64,000 nucleotides of DNA from Nautilus pompilius (Eukaryota > Mollusca > Cephalopoda > Nautilida > Nautilidae): contig JACATO010001431.1 of the NCBI GenBank assembly GCA_018389105.1, positions 196,001-260,000 on the forward strand, read 5' to 3'. The notes under the pieces are model-generated. The model made no database searches. It saw only the letters and a list, made by a program, of their open reading frames with translations, and was not told the DNA's origin. The stretch's first letter is position 1. Each line of letters opens with the position of its first letter. The translations under genes were made by a program, and so were the position numbers. Shown piece after piece: positions 11,151 to 25,097 of the stretch.

Positions 11151-14100
11151 TTTTGTATTTCTTTTAAATTTAAGACAACATAAATTCGTGTGGTGATCAG
11201 TTAGTCAGCTGGAATGTGTGGATCCGCGCAAAAAATTTAGAAAATCGACAATAAAATTATTTCGTGATTATTTTTGTTGGGGAAATTGGTCTGGATAACA
11301 AGGATAATAAATCAATACTGTGGCAATTAACGATTCTGAATCCAGGCCTCTTCGCGGCACGTTGGCTTCACGAGAGCGAGGCCAATACGCTCGTGAAGGG
11401 TGGCTGGTATCTAGTCACGGTAGATAACCCGTGGTTAAGTAGAAACAGGTCGCTCTGGCCACACGATGGCGCCACAGGGACCGTGTGTTCTCGTTTAATT
11501 CTTTTCGGAAGGCGATCTTGCTAAATGAAAACTGCCTAAGAGCATTCGTGAAGATGCTACGTGGCAGTAACTTCTAGCAGTGCCTCTACCTGGATAGTTC
11601 TGACAAAATATGTTTTATTTTGTAAATGCATGTAAAATGATACTAAAAAAAAGAAGAGGCTAATGCGAGTATTTTATAAAGTTCTTTCTTTCTTAACAGA
11701 CTCCACGCGGCAACAAGTCGTAGTTTCTTATAAATCAAACACATACAGCTAATTAGTAACGGCAATTCCTTTTACTGTAGGCTGATATTAATTGACTGTG
11801 TACTGTTAAAAGTTTGTTCTATGCATACTGACGACATTTGGGAGCCCTTCATTGCCAGTAAACAGATCGCTGCCTTCCTTAGCAACGAGGCTCTGAAATT
11901 TCTATTGATTGTAGGTTTTGTACAAACAAGTTTGGCTGCTCACTTTGGTTTTAAATCGTCTACAGATTAGCGCCTTCATGGTGCGTCATTCGCCCTTTCC
12001 ACCGATCGAACCATTATCCCATATCCTTTCGGCGTCTACCTCCATCTCGAATGTTGCTGTGCGCATCAATCACGCCTCATTTACATACGCAAATGCGCCA
12101 TTATGGAGGCCCCAGTTTGAGTGTTGGATTGATCGGGGTGATAAAAAGATGTACCCTGCCAAGTTCAAGGGAAAACCCGTTCTTTTATTTCCGATATGCC
12201 GCACCGCCCTACCGAGTCATGCCAATAACACCCCCCCCCCTCCAGTCGTCTTTCGCTCGTCTCTGAACGGTTCCCGCTTCTGGAGACCGATCTACCCACC
12301 CGCTGCAGCCTTTTGTTGCCTCTGGGATCGAAGCCGCGCTGAACTATTAAGACCACCCGCCTCCCGGCTTGTGTGTTTACCAGGCCGTTCGCCGACAATC
12401 TGAAGTAGATTATCCCGTCCTGTCTTTTAATTTCAGCGGGTCGTCGGGTTTAAAAGAGTCGATGGAAGATAAGGGCGAGAAGCCGTGAGCTGGTGGGCGA
12501 TGGTAAATGTTCATAAAGACAGGAACGACGCCTTACATAGAGACTCGCCTCAGTGGAGGCCCAAAGGCTGGCATCTTGCACCGAATCCCGTTCTCCTACA
12601 GTTCTCGGGCTTCCAGAGCCTACAGTTACAAAGGAAGTATGAGAATTACTGGAAAGTAGCTTTATAAACAGAGAAAGCCAATGAAACATTAGAGTAAAAG
12701 AGACAGCCAAGGAACGATTTATCAATACAGCTGTCTGGGTAAACCACTACTTCTCTGAGTAGGATTATATTGACAAGGTTGTGGATATTGTATGTATTCT
12801 GTACAAAATTAAATTATTCTACTATGCAGTGTTTAATATAAAAATAAACATTTCAATTTGACATTTTAAAACTGCATTCTAAAATTAAAAAATAATGTTC
12901 ATTTATCTTGATGCTGGATTTTCTATCTCCCCCACCCAAGGTTTTATCAATAAATATACTTATATCAAGTATTTAATATTTTATGATTGTAATACAAACG
13001 CTTTAAGAATTAATATGTAGCATTTATTCTCTGTTACATATACAGGCAGTTAATCGTATTTTTAATTTAATAATAAAATAACTAATCAAGCATAAAAGAG
13101 ATGATGTTCCAGTGTAGTAACCATAGAACAGGTACATCGATTATATATTGAATAGGTGTTTTCTTGACAATTATGATCGCCAAGACACACGTGAAGTGAT
13201 TCATAACGATTAGAGAATCTTTGACGGCAACAGACTAATTGTAAACCGTACAGGGCCAGGCTTTCAGATTCTGGTCAGCTCGAAGAGAACATCGCATAAC
13301 TGACGTGTTTACAGCAGGTAAATCTGCTTTCAGAACACTCCACATCAACGAAAGGTAACAACTAATGCATCTGGTTCGATCGCCTGCTTTTGAAACAGGT
13401 TTAAGAGGGACTTACTTCTGGGTGTGTAATGACACGCAGGTATATCGTTTGACTACAGACCTTAATTCGTTATTAATCCGTTTGATGTTCAGCTTGTTAC
13501 GCTAGATCAAAATAAAATTGTAAACACAGGGGTGGCGCGGGTGCGATTACCGTCCTGTAACGTAGGAAAGGCTCCAAATATGACGACCAGCTCTTTCAAT
13601 ACTTACCAGAGCGGTCCCAGACGAAAGGTCATCGATGATTCATCTTTCGATGTTAAAAGTGAAGGACAGCAGATGTGATCGGGGTGCCCAGGAAAGACGC
13701 CCTTTTGCTGCCATTTAAGATGAAGTAAAACATTTTCAGTGCGACTGGCGAGAGGAAGGAACGTCCGATTTCAAACTTAATACGACGCTTTATCCTCGAC
13801 TCGGAAAAGTCAATTTATTTTGGCTTACACATTGAAAATAAATTGGCTTTAGAGTAAAACTGAATATTCAGTTCAAAACTATACCCCCCCTTTTCTTTCT
13901 TTGTAGAAAAATTCGTAGAATTTATGGGAACCAGAACTGAGTTTCAATCTGCGAATCACCAAGTTTCATTCTGCGCACAAGAAAAATTTAAATAATTTTT
14001 TTCAAACTGTTGATTTTTTAAAAAAAAATTATCCTCCCCCCACCCTGAAGACTTTCTCATTGTTTCAGTTCAAAGTGCCTTCTTTCCAATTGTTTTGTCT

Positions 14101-17100
14101 CTCAGCCATTCCAGGCTTTGCAGGTGTTGCAATCGATATTCCAAGTTTAAACAACGCCTGCTTCTTTCCGTTCTCACCTGTCCTGCTTGCGGTGAAGCTG
14201 GACATCATAAACCGAAATGGCAGTGTCACGTGTGTAGGATACCTGCCTCGTTTTTTTTTTTTTTTTTGTTACTCTGCCGGGGACGGAGTTTATTGCTTCC
14301 ACCTAATCCTCATCCGCAAAATTGTCTGCATCAAAATTGCTTCTCAAGGTATCCTTTTGAAATAGTCGGAGATGGCACCATACAGGTGAAAATTATTGAC
14401 GTGGACTTCTATACGAACCGTACATCATTAATGAGTCATTTGAGAAAACTCGCTTCTAAATTTTGCCAGCCTAGCTGCGTATTGATCATGAAGATTGTGT
14501 GGGCCCCCCCTTATCTGTTCCATGAATTATTTTCCACGCTGAGGTGATAACCCGGTAAAGGATACTGAACCTCTCGTTGTAAGTTTTCACAGAATCAGAA
14601 CAACTCGCTCGTTATTATTATAACGGCCTACAACTTCTCAGAAAGGCGTCGTCAGGGCTCTGTCATCTCTTGGGCACGGACGGGGACAAAAGCGAGAATA
14701 TGCGAAACTGGCTTTTCTTCCTTGTTCGCATAGTTGTTCTATTGTTTAAGTTAAAATAGAAAAACAATTACGATGTCAATTCGATCTTAGAGACGACTGA
14801 TCCCGAATAATTTAATTATAATGATGAAAACAAACGCTTAATTGTCAGACGTGATCGCATCTTGTGAAATTAAAGCCTAGTTCCCCAAATAACAAATAAG
14901 TGGCTCATTTAAAGTCCTACAGCAGCTGTTTTAAGTTGTTAAAAATTAACTTACTTTGAGTTTAAAATTAAGTAATTTTCTCTTCAAAAGCCTTAGAACG
15001 CAGGAAATGCGGCAAGTGGTAACTGAGATGAAAATCTTTTACTTTTATTCTGGAAACTCAGCTGAAAAGTTTGTCTTTAGAAAAGAACGATCTAATTGAC
15101 AACTTTTGCCTTAAATGTCAAAGCTCAGTGTAATTTTGTAGTAATTAACATCAACAATTCAACTACGAAGATGCACCATTTAGATAATAAAGGCTTTACT
15201 TTAAATTAAATAGCCTGTGTGATTTTCACATCTCGGAGACTTGTGGAGGGCAGTTCTACTGTATATACCGCGTCGACAGAATAAACAAACGACGTGAAGA
15301 AGAAAGGACGTTAGATCATTCTATTGACATTCATTTTTTTTTTTTAGGAAAAAATGCACAACCAACCGTAAGGTTCGTTGGCTGCTCGTACGGCTGGTTG
15401 GTAATTGGACGGTTGTGATCGAAGGGCGAAACATATGACGTCGATTACAACCTCACGTCTGTTCTAAATCAAGGAACAGCTGCGGATACCGCTCTCCGGT
15501 CGGCCTCCCTGCTGGTAAACACGGCGAGAGCCCGACATCGGGAGACAAACGTCGGTCAGTATTCGATCGGAAAATGTCGAACCGAAACGAAAACAAAAAT
15601 CAGCCGCAGAACCGCAGTTCTAAACTGACAACAACAACTAACAAAGTGCTACTGTTTTAACTCGGGATAAAACGTAGTCGGCGATCTAAATCTCAGCTCG
15701 TGTCGCCTTAAATTCGATTTAAAAAACTGAAGTGCATATTGGAAATCAGTCGGGTGGGAAGCGGCCCCGCCATGATAAATAAATGGCTGACTTTATGGTG
15801 CGGCTGTTGCCATCAGTTTGGCTCGGAGCCCGGGCCGCGTAGTCACCTGACAAAAGTTTTATTTTATTACCAACGTAACAATGGCTATAAATCAATATGC
15901 CCTATTTCTACTAGATAATCTTGGAACTTACAGCTTTAAAAGAATATTTATATATATATACGTGGGGAGAAGGGAATTTCAGCACAGAAGGGTATTCACT
16001 CCAGCATTCCTACCGAGAAATATTGAAACGCATTTCGATATCACCAGCGGGGGTTCTATCTGCGTTGACTTGTTTTTTGACGTTTCCATGGCACCAGTCT
16101 TCCAAGTTACCAGTAGACAATGGCGCTTGGAAAGCAGAAAGCTGTTGTCGGCCGATTAAAGCCTGTATTCAGCGCTGCGGATGTGGGGTCAATCATGTGA
16201 AGCAACAGTATTCTGTGCCCGATGACTCACAATCAAAGCGGAATCTAGGTTAGAACCTAGCCTGTAGACCTGCTTCGTGCAGTTTCTACCATCCGCACAA
16301 CGACCACTGTATTCCACCGTTCACACAAAACGATGTTTCGTATCGCCCTACTGTTGTAGAACTCCGTACAATTAGCCGGCTTCACGACAAAGGCTACAGG
16401 AGTAAATGCATCTATACGACAGCCGTAATTAGGCTAAGTGCGCAAATTATTAATTTTTGGACATTGCAAGAAACTGCGCCAGTTCGTAAGACAGAAAACA
16501 GGGGAAGTGTCCTTAAAAATACACAAGGAAATCAACAAACGCAGCGTGCGTTTTCAGACAGAAAACAATTTTCGCATTAATGCATTTTTGTTATCCCTAG
16601 TGGATTTATGAGCGCACTAGAGAGAGAGGGTTCCCCTTTAGATGACTGCCCACGTGTTAATTAAAAATCATGGTTTGTTTTCAACTGCATCGTTGGATCT
16701 CGCCACTCCGGCACACATTTTTCGTATACCTCTCCTCATCAGCAATCAACTGATATCGCAGTCGCTTTTGTTTTAATTGAAAAGCCATCTTGGATGCTAA
16801 AATACTTTATAAAATTTGTTTTTAAAGTTATTGCTGAATACCGTGGAACTCTCAGAGATATGCTTATCGTTGATTGTCAGCGCATTTTCCAAATATTTCG
16901 CAGACAGTTAAGCGGAAAATTTAATGGTTGGTACACGTTACATATATTACTATCTGCTATAGCTGCTGCAGCTGAGCAGAACGCTTGCACCTCGTCGCAC
17001 GTAGCCGTTCAACTTTGACCTGGCTATAATTAGTTCGTAGGAAGCCAGGCAGATTTGGGTAATTAGACATGTGGAATCATTTAAAACGAACGACTCAAAG

Positions 17101-18316
17101 TTTAGCATTATATTCGGGCAACCGAACACGGGTTAGGATCCCAGGCTGGCCGATGTACGAAGCCGTAATTGGGAATTGGTAGCTCCCACGTGACTAGACA
17201 AGATCTGTAGAGTCTGGGAACCACGTGTTGACGGGAAGCTGAACGTTTTATGACAGAATTAAGGCGGAGAGATGATGTACGGCGGTTATAAGACAGGCGA
17301 AAGTAAGCGGAACTCCGATTAATCGCTCGCGATTTTGGTCTGAAATATAAAGCGAAATTAGGGTCCACGTGGTCGCGGTAAGAAAAACCAACTCGTCGCA
17401 TTCCGAACCTGGTTTAATAGTCGATTCCTTCCGGCGAGGATTCGTGCTGAAATCTGCACCAGATTGACGGTTCGTGTTGACTTCCGGTTTAATGACCCGG
17501 CAACAAGAAGAAAGACGGCCTCGTTGCTGCGGCATTCGCCAGGCATTTACCGCCTCCCTTATGCCAACGCCGTCGAGCCCGCGGACAAATCGCCAAAGAC
17601 GGGTGGTGAAGGGTGCTGCGGAGCCATTCCCGGACATATAGTCTCGGGGCGAAGTTGACGTAGAAGAAGGCAACATCTGAGGTAAACCTCCTTTTCCCTG
17701 GCCGATCCGCGTAATCGTTTGTCTCTGTGATAAACCGGCGAATTTAAAACTAAATCAGGTCTCGAAATACCAACGGCATGGATATAATTCCTGTGCAAGC
17801 GTAACACACATACCATAAAATCCTAACAGGCGAATCATTAGAATAAATAACACTCAATGAAAACGACTAGCAATTATGACAAAGTGGATACTTCCAACAA
17901 TCAATACTTCCTGTTGATCATCACGATTTACGGTAACCCGAGAAAGATCTGCACGTTCATTTCACTACGACATCGTACATACTTAGCTTAACAGCCAAGC
18001 CTGTGTAAAGGAGAAAAAAAAATTATATATATACAAATCAAAACGGCTTTGTCACCAAGCATCTTCGGTTTACCGCTCTTACTAAAGTCGCAATCACCGC
18101 TCACTACTATTACCAAGTCTCTACTTCGTACAGCTTTCGGTGACAGATTTCCAATATTCACAGAATTAAGCAAAATTAAATTTCTGTACTTATTTTTCAA
18201 AAAAATATTCTTTTAGCTTTCGCTGAAAGCTACTAACTACGACTTTGTAATCGTGTAGGCTAATCAACATTCGAATAGGCGAAATGGCTCTTCACCAATG
18301 TTTAACAGTTAAATAG
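11151..18316. other. Unrecognised non-coding stretch
   Basis: About 7.2 kb with no exon I can defend. AT-rich parts (12.75-13.1, 14.7-15.2 kb) alternate with CpG-richer parts (11.34-11.52, 12.23-12.45, 15.38-15.85 and 17.23-17.66 kb). Frames of 90-160 codons at 11918-12403, 14095-14547 and 17248-17676 have no recognisable domains and cross homopolymer runs, so they are not called. Exact homopolymers include T15 near 14251. Confidence 0.5.
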
Positions 18317-19316
18317 CTACTATAGAACGTCTGTCCGCCATCTCTGTAAAACGTCTGTACACCACCTCTGTAAAACGTCTGTCCGCCATTTCTGTAAAAC
18401 GTCTGTACACCATCTCTGTAAAACGTCTGTCCACCATCTATGTAAAACGTCTGTACACCATCTCTGTAAAATGTCTGTCCGCCACCTCTGTAAAACGTCT
18501 GTACACCATCTCTGTAAAACGTCTGACCGGACCTCTGTAAACGTCTGTACACCATCTCTGTAAAACGTCTGTACACCACCTCTGTAAAACGTCTGTCCGC
18601 CATCTCTGTAAAACGTCTGTACACCATCTCTGTAAAACGTCTGACCGGACCTCTGTAAAACGTCTGTACACCATCTCTGTAAAACGTCTGTACACCATCT
18701 CTGTAAAATGTCTGTCCGCCACCTCTGTAAAACGTCTGTACACCATCTCTGTAAAACGTCTGACCGGACCTCTGTAAAACGTCTGTACACCATCTCTGTA
18801 AAACGTCTGTACACCATCTCTGTAAAACGTCTGTACACCACCTCTGTAAAACGTCTGTCCGCCATCTCTGTAAAACGTCTGACCGGACCTTTGTAAAACG
18901 TCTGTACACCATCTCTGTAAAACGTCTGACCGGACCTCTGTAAAACGTCTGTACACCATCTCTGTAAAACGTCTGTACACCATCTCTGTAAAACGTCTGT
19001 CCACCATCTCTGTAAAACGTCTGACCGGACCTCTGTAAAACGTCTGTACACCATCTCTGTAAAACGTCTGACCGACCTCTGTAAAACGTCTGTACACCAT
19101 CTCTGTAAAATATCTGACCGGAAATCTGTAAAACGTCTGGCCGCCACCTCTGTAAAACGTCTGTACACCATCTCTGTAAAACGTCTGTCCGCCATCTCTG
19201 TAAAACGTCTGTACACCATCTCTGTAAAATATCTGACCGGAAATCTGTAAAACGTCTGGCCGCCACCTCTGTAAAACGTCTGTACACCATCTCTGTAAAA
19301 CGTCTGACCGGACCTT
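18317..19316. repeat. 24-bp minisatellite, about 42 units, three monomer types
   Basis: Each unit is TCTGTAAAACG followed by TCTG and a variable tail. The tails fall into three main classes: TCCGCCATC, TACACCATC and ACCGGACC. The last makes a 23-base unit. I count about 42 units. A five-unit block (TACACC, TACACC, TCCGCC, TACACC, ACCGG) recurs around 18540-18770. A different block using ATATCTGACCGGAAA and GGCCGCCACC recurs around 19110-19270. Because 24 is divisible by three, minus-strand frames of up to 388 codons stay open with an 8-residue repeat. The 23-base units shift between frames. No start context, promoter or domain supports a protein. Confidence 0.95.
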
Positions 19317-20389
19317 GCTGATAGAACCATGAAGCAGTTATGGAGTTTCTAAGAGGTCGAAGCAAGGTTTGACCACAGTGGCTGGTGTTGACGGGAGAAT
19401 TTGCAAACCTGTCACGGTAATGTCTGTAATTTATCATTAGTCTGCACTGCCACTTCAATTATGCTATTTCTGTTTACTGCAATCAATTTTCCTACCAAGC
19501 CCTCCTGCCTGCTTCCCCCTTTCTCTCACAATTTGATGACTTAAAATTTCAAACTCCCTTCGTTCTTTTTTTATTTGTATTTTTTTAACTCTGTTATATT
19601 TTAGAAAATTTAATTCACATCTATGGAACTTCGAAAAGGAGCGTAAACGAACTGACTAGTAACATTATGGTATCTGCAGGCGGTTTAATTATCGTGCTAT
19701 AACGTGTGTATATTTCAAAGTTAAAGGTATTGACTCAACTATGTTAATCATGGCTAATAACATTTTCAGCGTTCATTTTTACTGTTTAACCCTCCAAATA
19801 CCACATCAGTCTTCACCTCTCTTATGCCACAAGCTGACCACCCAGCCTAAAAGCAACAGTCAATATCTGTGTTCAGCAAGCAGCGAATTTACTCGGCAAC
19901 TCGTGATGCAAAACGTGAGATTGGAGATTTGTTGCTACAAAGGCTTATATTAAAGAGAAAAGTACTGCATGCTCCAGCCCCTACGGCAAAGCAACGTAGA
20001 TCTAAAGGGTAGTAGTGGGGTGCGCATGCACTTCAGATGATATGCAAAATATTAAATAAAGCGTTTAAAAATAATCTAATTTGTCTTAATAACACCACAT
20101 GATACTTTCAGTTAGAGATATCTTACTGTTAGTTGCTCATCTAGTCCTTTTTGTAATAGTATTTTTACCAAATCTTTCTTTGTACAAAATAACTAAAGAG
20201 AAATACCAAATGGCTTATCGGCGCTTGGTATGGTTGGCGACGTTGTGCAGATGGTGCAATCTCTCTGCCCGCCGATAGAGGACTCATCACCAGCGAGGAA
20301 GGAGAAAAACATGTGACCCAGTCTAACGGTGTCAGCGATAAGATCGTGCTGCTCAGCATCTGAAAACATTATATCGATACATCATGGTC
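19317..20389. other. Unrecognised non-coding stretch
   Basis: AT-rich sequence with no gene or element recognised. Confidence 0.6.
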
Positions 20390-20640
20390 TGCTTAAGGTT
20401 GTAAAACAGGATGTTCGACTGAGTAAAACAGTTTTCGATTGCGAAGCCTGAGGGACGAGGTCGAATCCCGGTCGGGAGCTGTTGGAGTTGATATTGTATA
20501 TATATCTGACAGGATTTCTTTCCATTCTATTTAGCAGACGTTCGCGTAGTCTGTTTTTCCAGGGTTTTCCGGTTTCTTCCCACATCTGAAAATAAATCAT
20601 TTCTAGTAAAGTTTTACCGGGTTTACCACCGCCCAAGACA
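20390..20640 (+). mobile_element. tRNA-derived SINE candidate with CCGGTTTC-type 3' domain
   Basis: GAGGTCGAATCCCGGTCGGG (near 20457-20476) resembles a pol III B box and T-arm. It is preceded by TGGTCTGCTTAAGGTTG (near 20384), which weakly resembles an A box. About 85 bases after the B box comes CCAGGGTTTTCCGGTTTC followed by TTCCCACAT. This resembles the shared 3' domain of tRNA-derived SINEs in several marine invertebrates; that comparison is from memory. The copy is diverged, its ends are uncertain, and the A-to-B spacing is longer than in a normal tRNA. Confidence 0.45.
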
Positions 20641-21039
20641 CCACCATCCGGATCTGAAAAACTGGCTTGGTCACCAGGGCTGATGCTCCTTACCTGGCTC
20701 ACTACTTTGAGATGTGTGTAGCTATTGAAACGCTGGTCAGAATTCGATAAGAAGATCAAAATTTTGTTAAACAATTTTTTTTAAAAATGATCTTTTAGTG
20801 AAATCCAGTAAGCGAAATTTATCTTTAAAGTTTTAAAGCAAAATACAAAACAATATAACCTATAGGGTTATTTAATAATCTGTAGCGGGATTTATATTAT
20901 TTTAAATATCTGCTATTCTATAATGCAGATTTTTCAGTCTATCTGTCTTTTTCAAAAACGTCACGTGTAAATTGTATAAATTGATCAGACATTTTAAAAT
21001 CAAATAATGTACAATTACCGCAAGAATAAAGGTGAATAT
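20641..21039. other. Unrecognised AT-rich stretch
   Basis: AT-rich DNA between the SINE candidate and the GA array. Nothing is recognised. Confidence 0.6.
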
Positions 21040-21063
21040 GAGAGAGAGAGGGGGAGAGAGAGA

Positions 21064-21144
<81 letters not shown>

Positions 21145-21179
21145 AGAAGAGAGAGAGAGAGAGAAGAGAGAGCGCCTTA
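21040..21179. repeat. GA microsatellite
   Basis: An almost pure GA run with a few GGG and GATG interruptions. About 65 bases later a CT/CGCT array begins on the same strand, giving opposite polarity. Confidence 0.95.
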
Positions 21180-21244
21180 GTGGCCTAGAGAGAGAGATAT
21201 GAGGAGATAGAGCTAGCTCTCGCTGGATATCGATCTCCTCCACT

Positions 21245-21545
21245 TTCGATTCGCTTTCTACGCTCGCTCCTCTCTCCTCAGAGCCTTCGCTCTACTCATA
21301 TTTCTCCGATCTCTCTCTACTCTCGACTCTCTGCTCTCGCTTCGCTTTTCGCTCTCTTCCTCGCTCTCGCGCTTTCGCTGCTCGCTCTCTCTCGCTCTCT
21401 CTGTCTTCTCTCTGATTCTTTCTCGCTCTCTCGCGCCGACTCGCCGCTCGCTCGCTCTCTCGCTCTCTCGCTGTCGCTCTCGGCTTCCTCTCTCGCTCTC
21501 GACTCGCTCCTCTCTCTCCGTCTCTCTCTCTCTCTCTCCCCTTCC
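21245..21545. repeat. CT/CGCT-rich array
   Basis: Pyrimidine-rich with many CGCT and TCGC steps, so it has many more CpG sites than other CT arrays in the window. It forms an imperfect inverted arrangement with the GA array to its left. The short link contains the palindrome GAGCTAGCTC near 21210. Minus-strand frames here are Arg/Glu/Ser artefacts. Confidence 0.85.
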
Positions 21546-24500
21546 TGTCCGCAGCCGTACACATCTTTAACCAAACACTGTCCTTGAAATGATAATGGTA
21601 TAATGTTTGTTTATCGATTCACTGCTGGTCTGGAGAGTTTATATCTCATATCTATCTCCATATAATTGACTTATCATGTCTATTATCTGTTAAATAGACC
21701 ATCGCCAGTTTGTTCTCTGCTTAAGTTCTCACTCACGTCTAATCTTTTGTCCATGACGATTTACCGTTTGTAAGCGAGTGAGATGTTGTCCGGAGTAGTA
21801 ACTATCTCTATAAGGAAATTTTATGTGCTTTTGATTACATTTTATGAAAATAGTACACTTATTTTAATTTGTTTGCTTATAAAAAGAATAAGCAAATACT
21901 TTGTCAAAATTTATTCCTTTATTTTTTGTTAAATATTCATTGCCAGTCTTAAAAAATCCAAAACTCACCAACTTTGTCAGATTCAGCATTTATTTTCATA
22001 AATAGAAATGTTGAGGAATGGAGTTCGAAACCTTATATCGTGAGGTATTGATTGCAAGTGCAATTCAAGAAATTTGGCATAATTACTTAGTAACACATAT
22101 CAGTATGAAATAAAATGTAGAACAAGATTTCGAGTTGTACATAATTAAAGATTCCCATCGCATAGGAATGCTTCAGAAAGGTGCTAGCAAGATGCTAATA
22201 TTACACAGGCAAATGGCTCTTTCCCAGAGGAATGACAGTTTAGATAAAGTTTAAAGACAAACGGTTCGGAAGAGCAGATAATGACCCTGTTGCTACAATA
22301 GTGACTCTTCACGATGTCCGGAAATGCAATGGAGACTTCGTAATATACGACGAGAAACACAAATTTGCTAAAGAAACTGGATGGAAAAAAAAAGAGATGG
22401 AACCAGGCTTACAAACTAATTAACCGATGGTTTGAGTTAGTTCAAAGCAAATCTGTGCAAGAATTTGAGAAAAGTAAATGGAACAAAAAAGGTAAAACGG
22501 GTGTATGAGAAAAGATGATCGTGTGTTACTGAATGACTAACTGCAGAGGTTAGAATTTGACCAGGTGAGTAATATACATTTTCCGATAACGAAGGTAAAA
22601 CCCAAACCCTGCTCTGCAGCAGTATTTAATTCTATTGTCATATTTAAACTATAATAATTAAAAACATATATCATCGATCGTTACATTTAATTACAAACCG
22701 TCTTAATAAAAGGTGTGCTTTTTTTTTTGGCTAACTAGTTCCATCAGCACTTACCCGGTACGTCTTACATGCAATACCAGTATTTCTTGACTGGGTTCTA
22801 CTGCGATATTGTTCCCAAAACAGAAAATACCCCCCCCCACGATAGTATTTCTATGCCGTCGAGCCACTGGATAACTAGGACAAAGACACAGCGTGGCGTC
22901 AACAACGCACATTAGCCGCGATAACTCAAGCGAATCTACTGGTAGAAAGGTATGCATTCACCTTTTCGCTCGACGCCGAAGTTTGGCTCAAATGTGTGGG
23001 AACACTAAACACCTAAGTCAACAGTTAACAAGCCCAGTGTTTTAATCTACTCCATAACGCATAAACTGTTGTTTATTATTTTTTTAATGCAAGCGTTTAG
23101 TTAAATATTTTTTTTTAAAAAAAGTATAACTTATTATTATTTCGTTTAGCAAGCCCCCCTCTCTGTAATACACTCGTTGTTTCATCATCGATTTTGTAAT
23201 CTATATTAGTTGATTAAAAGTCTGCAAACAAGATTGGAAAATGAGCGCTAGTGAAGGGTTAAAATGGCGCCAGTTTAGCAGCGCTCTAGCGGAGATCTTG
23301 TGAATTTCTCTTTAGCCTGACTCAGGTGATGTAGGCATGTACAAAAATCTAGATCCCATAATAAATTGATGCTTTCCAGGCCGTCTGTCTCGTGTTTGCG
23401 AAGGTCTGGCACGCAAAGAACTGATACCCTAAATAATATAGCAAAATGGACTTACAGCGGTGCTATCTTACTGACGAGCCAGGTTTTTACCAGAACCACA
23501 CCTGCGTCCTTGATACATAGTTTTCCGTTTCTCCCCACCCCCCCACGGTAATCCAAAAAGTAATTTATAAACCGACAATTAAACATCTCAGGAGGTTCAT
23601 TAAAGATCTTTTGTTAAAAATCAAACTGCACTCGCTATCCTGCGAAACTCTCTGTTTGTTTTTTTTCTAAAAAAGAAGATTTAAACAGAAATCCGGGGAC
23701 TGAATTTACATTCCGCTTCAAAACGAACCAATAGTCGAGAGTACAGAACAGGACAAAGCAACAGCAACGTTTACTCGCATCCATACAAAATTAGACCGAA
23801 AAGGGTAGAAATATACTGGTTTAGTAATTGCAAACCGTCCAGCACCGGTGTCAACAGGTAAACGAGCGTCGAACCGGGTGACCTGTGCTGATCAGGTTAC
23901 AGCTTCTGCAGGTGGTTACAACAGGTAATCTTTGTACTAACAACCCGCAGCATAATTTTCCCAGTATTTCCTACATTTGTATATATGGTGGCCTAAAATG
24001 TATTGATGGGAATTCACATGAAAAGACGGCATCGGACCTGGCAGCTGTCCCGTGATGGTTTTTTTTCTTTTCCTTCTTTTATTCAGTTTCAAAAAAAAAA
24101 GCGAAAACAGCCAAGTTCCCCCCACCCAATTTAATGGAATCGTGTTGCATTCTGATTTGAACAGCTTTCAGTCGCGATGGGAATTCAATTTTTTTATACT
24201 TCAGAGTCGTACCGGACTATTACGAGAAACATTTTCCCACTTAAATTACCGTATCTCTGTTGTTCGGTGTAAAATCGCAGTTTTCCACGTGTAATTATGT
24301 GAAAGATCGCACAATTTCGTCTGTCGCCGAGTTTTTATAAGCGGCATCATCACGTAGACTCGGTTCACGCGGACATCCATTTGATGCGGTGAAGCGAAGA
24401 CGGCAAACGTAAGAAGTGGCGAATGCATTCACCCTTTTCCGACACTCATAACTTTCTTGTTTTCCCTCCAAATTCCTCTGAATGTGAATTGTGGGCTGGC

Positions 24501-24982
24501 CGCAGTCTGTCGAATGTAGCACCACAGGGAAACTGTGCCGTCTTTAGTAGTTTCAAACCTTAGCGCAAATATGTGACATTCTGGTGATCGTACGAAATAC
24601 AAAACAATTACGAAAATGTCAAAAAATATGCAAAGTTTTCATGACATTGGGCTTAAGCAAGGGATATCTTAAAATGATCAATTCCGACCAATAGTTAAGA
24701 ACTGTGCCAGTACTTTCGCATGTTCAATGAGTTTACATGGTTATCTTGGTAACAATACAAAAACTAGGATTTTATTTTGTTGGGTCGAATATTAAGTAGT
24801 CAGTAGAATTCCTTTTCAAGTTTGTTTAAAATGCTAGATTTTAGCATTCTCAAGAAGTCCCAGGCTAGTTATTTATCTGACGTTTAATGAAGGCCTCATC
24901 AAGAAATGGCTAGTTTTTGGCTGTATTTCTTTAGACTTTCTCTCACACGATCTCGAGCGAAAAAAAAACAAATGCGGAGTCG

Positions 24983-25097
24983 AAAAGAATTGTCAAGTTA
25001 GCCGTAAGAACTGTATGTCGCTGGTTCCGGGGGTGAGACGGTGTCGACCTTCATAAAAGAATTGTCAAGTTAGCCGTAAGACGGTGTCGACCTTCAT
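24983..25097. repeat. Imperfect tandem duplication
   Basis: The phrase AAAAGAATTGTCAAGTTAGC continuing into CGTAAG occurs at 24983-25008 and again at 25055-25080. The phrase AGACGGTGTCGACCTTCAT occurs at 25036-25054 and again at 25079-25097. The second copy lacks the roughly 28-base piece between the two phrases. This is a recent duplication of about 72 bases with an internal deletion. Confidence 0.9.

Noticed and set aside
18292-19458. Minus-strand frame of 388 codons over the 24-bp minisatellite
   Set aside because: It reads an 8-residue repeat in several frames at once. There is no domain, signal peptide or promoter, and repeat length alone explains openness.
20382-20774. Minus-strand frame of 130 codons
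   Set aside because: It overlaps the SINE candidate in the antisense direction and has no domain.
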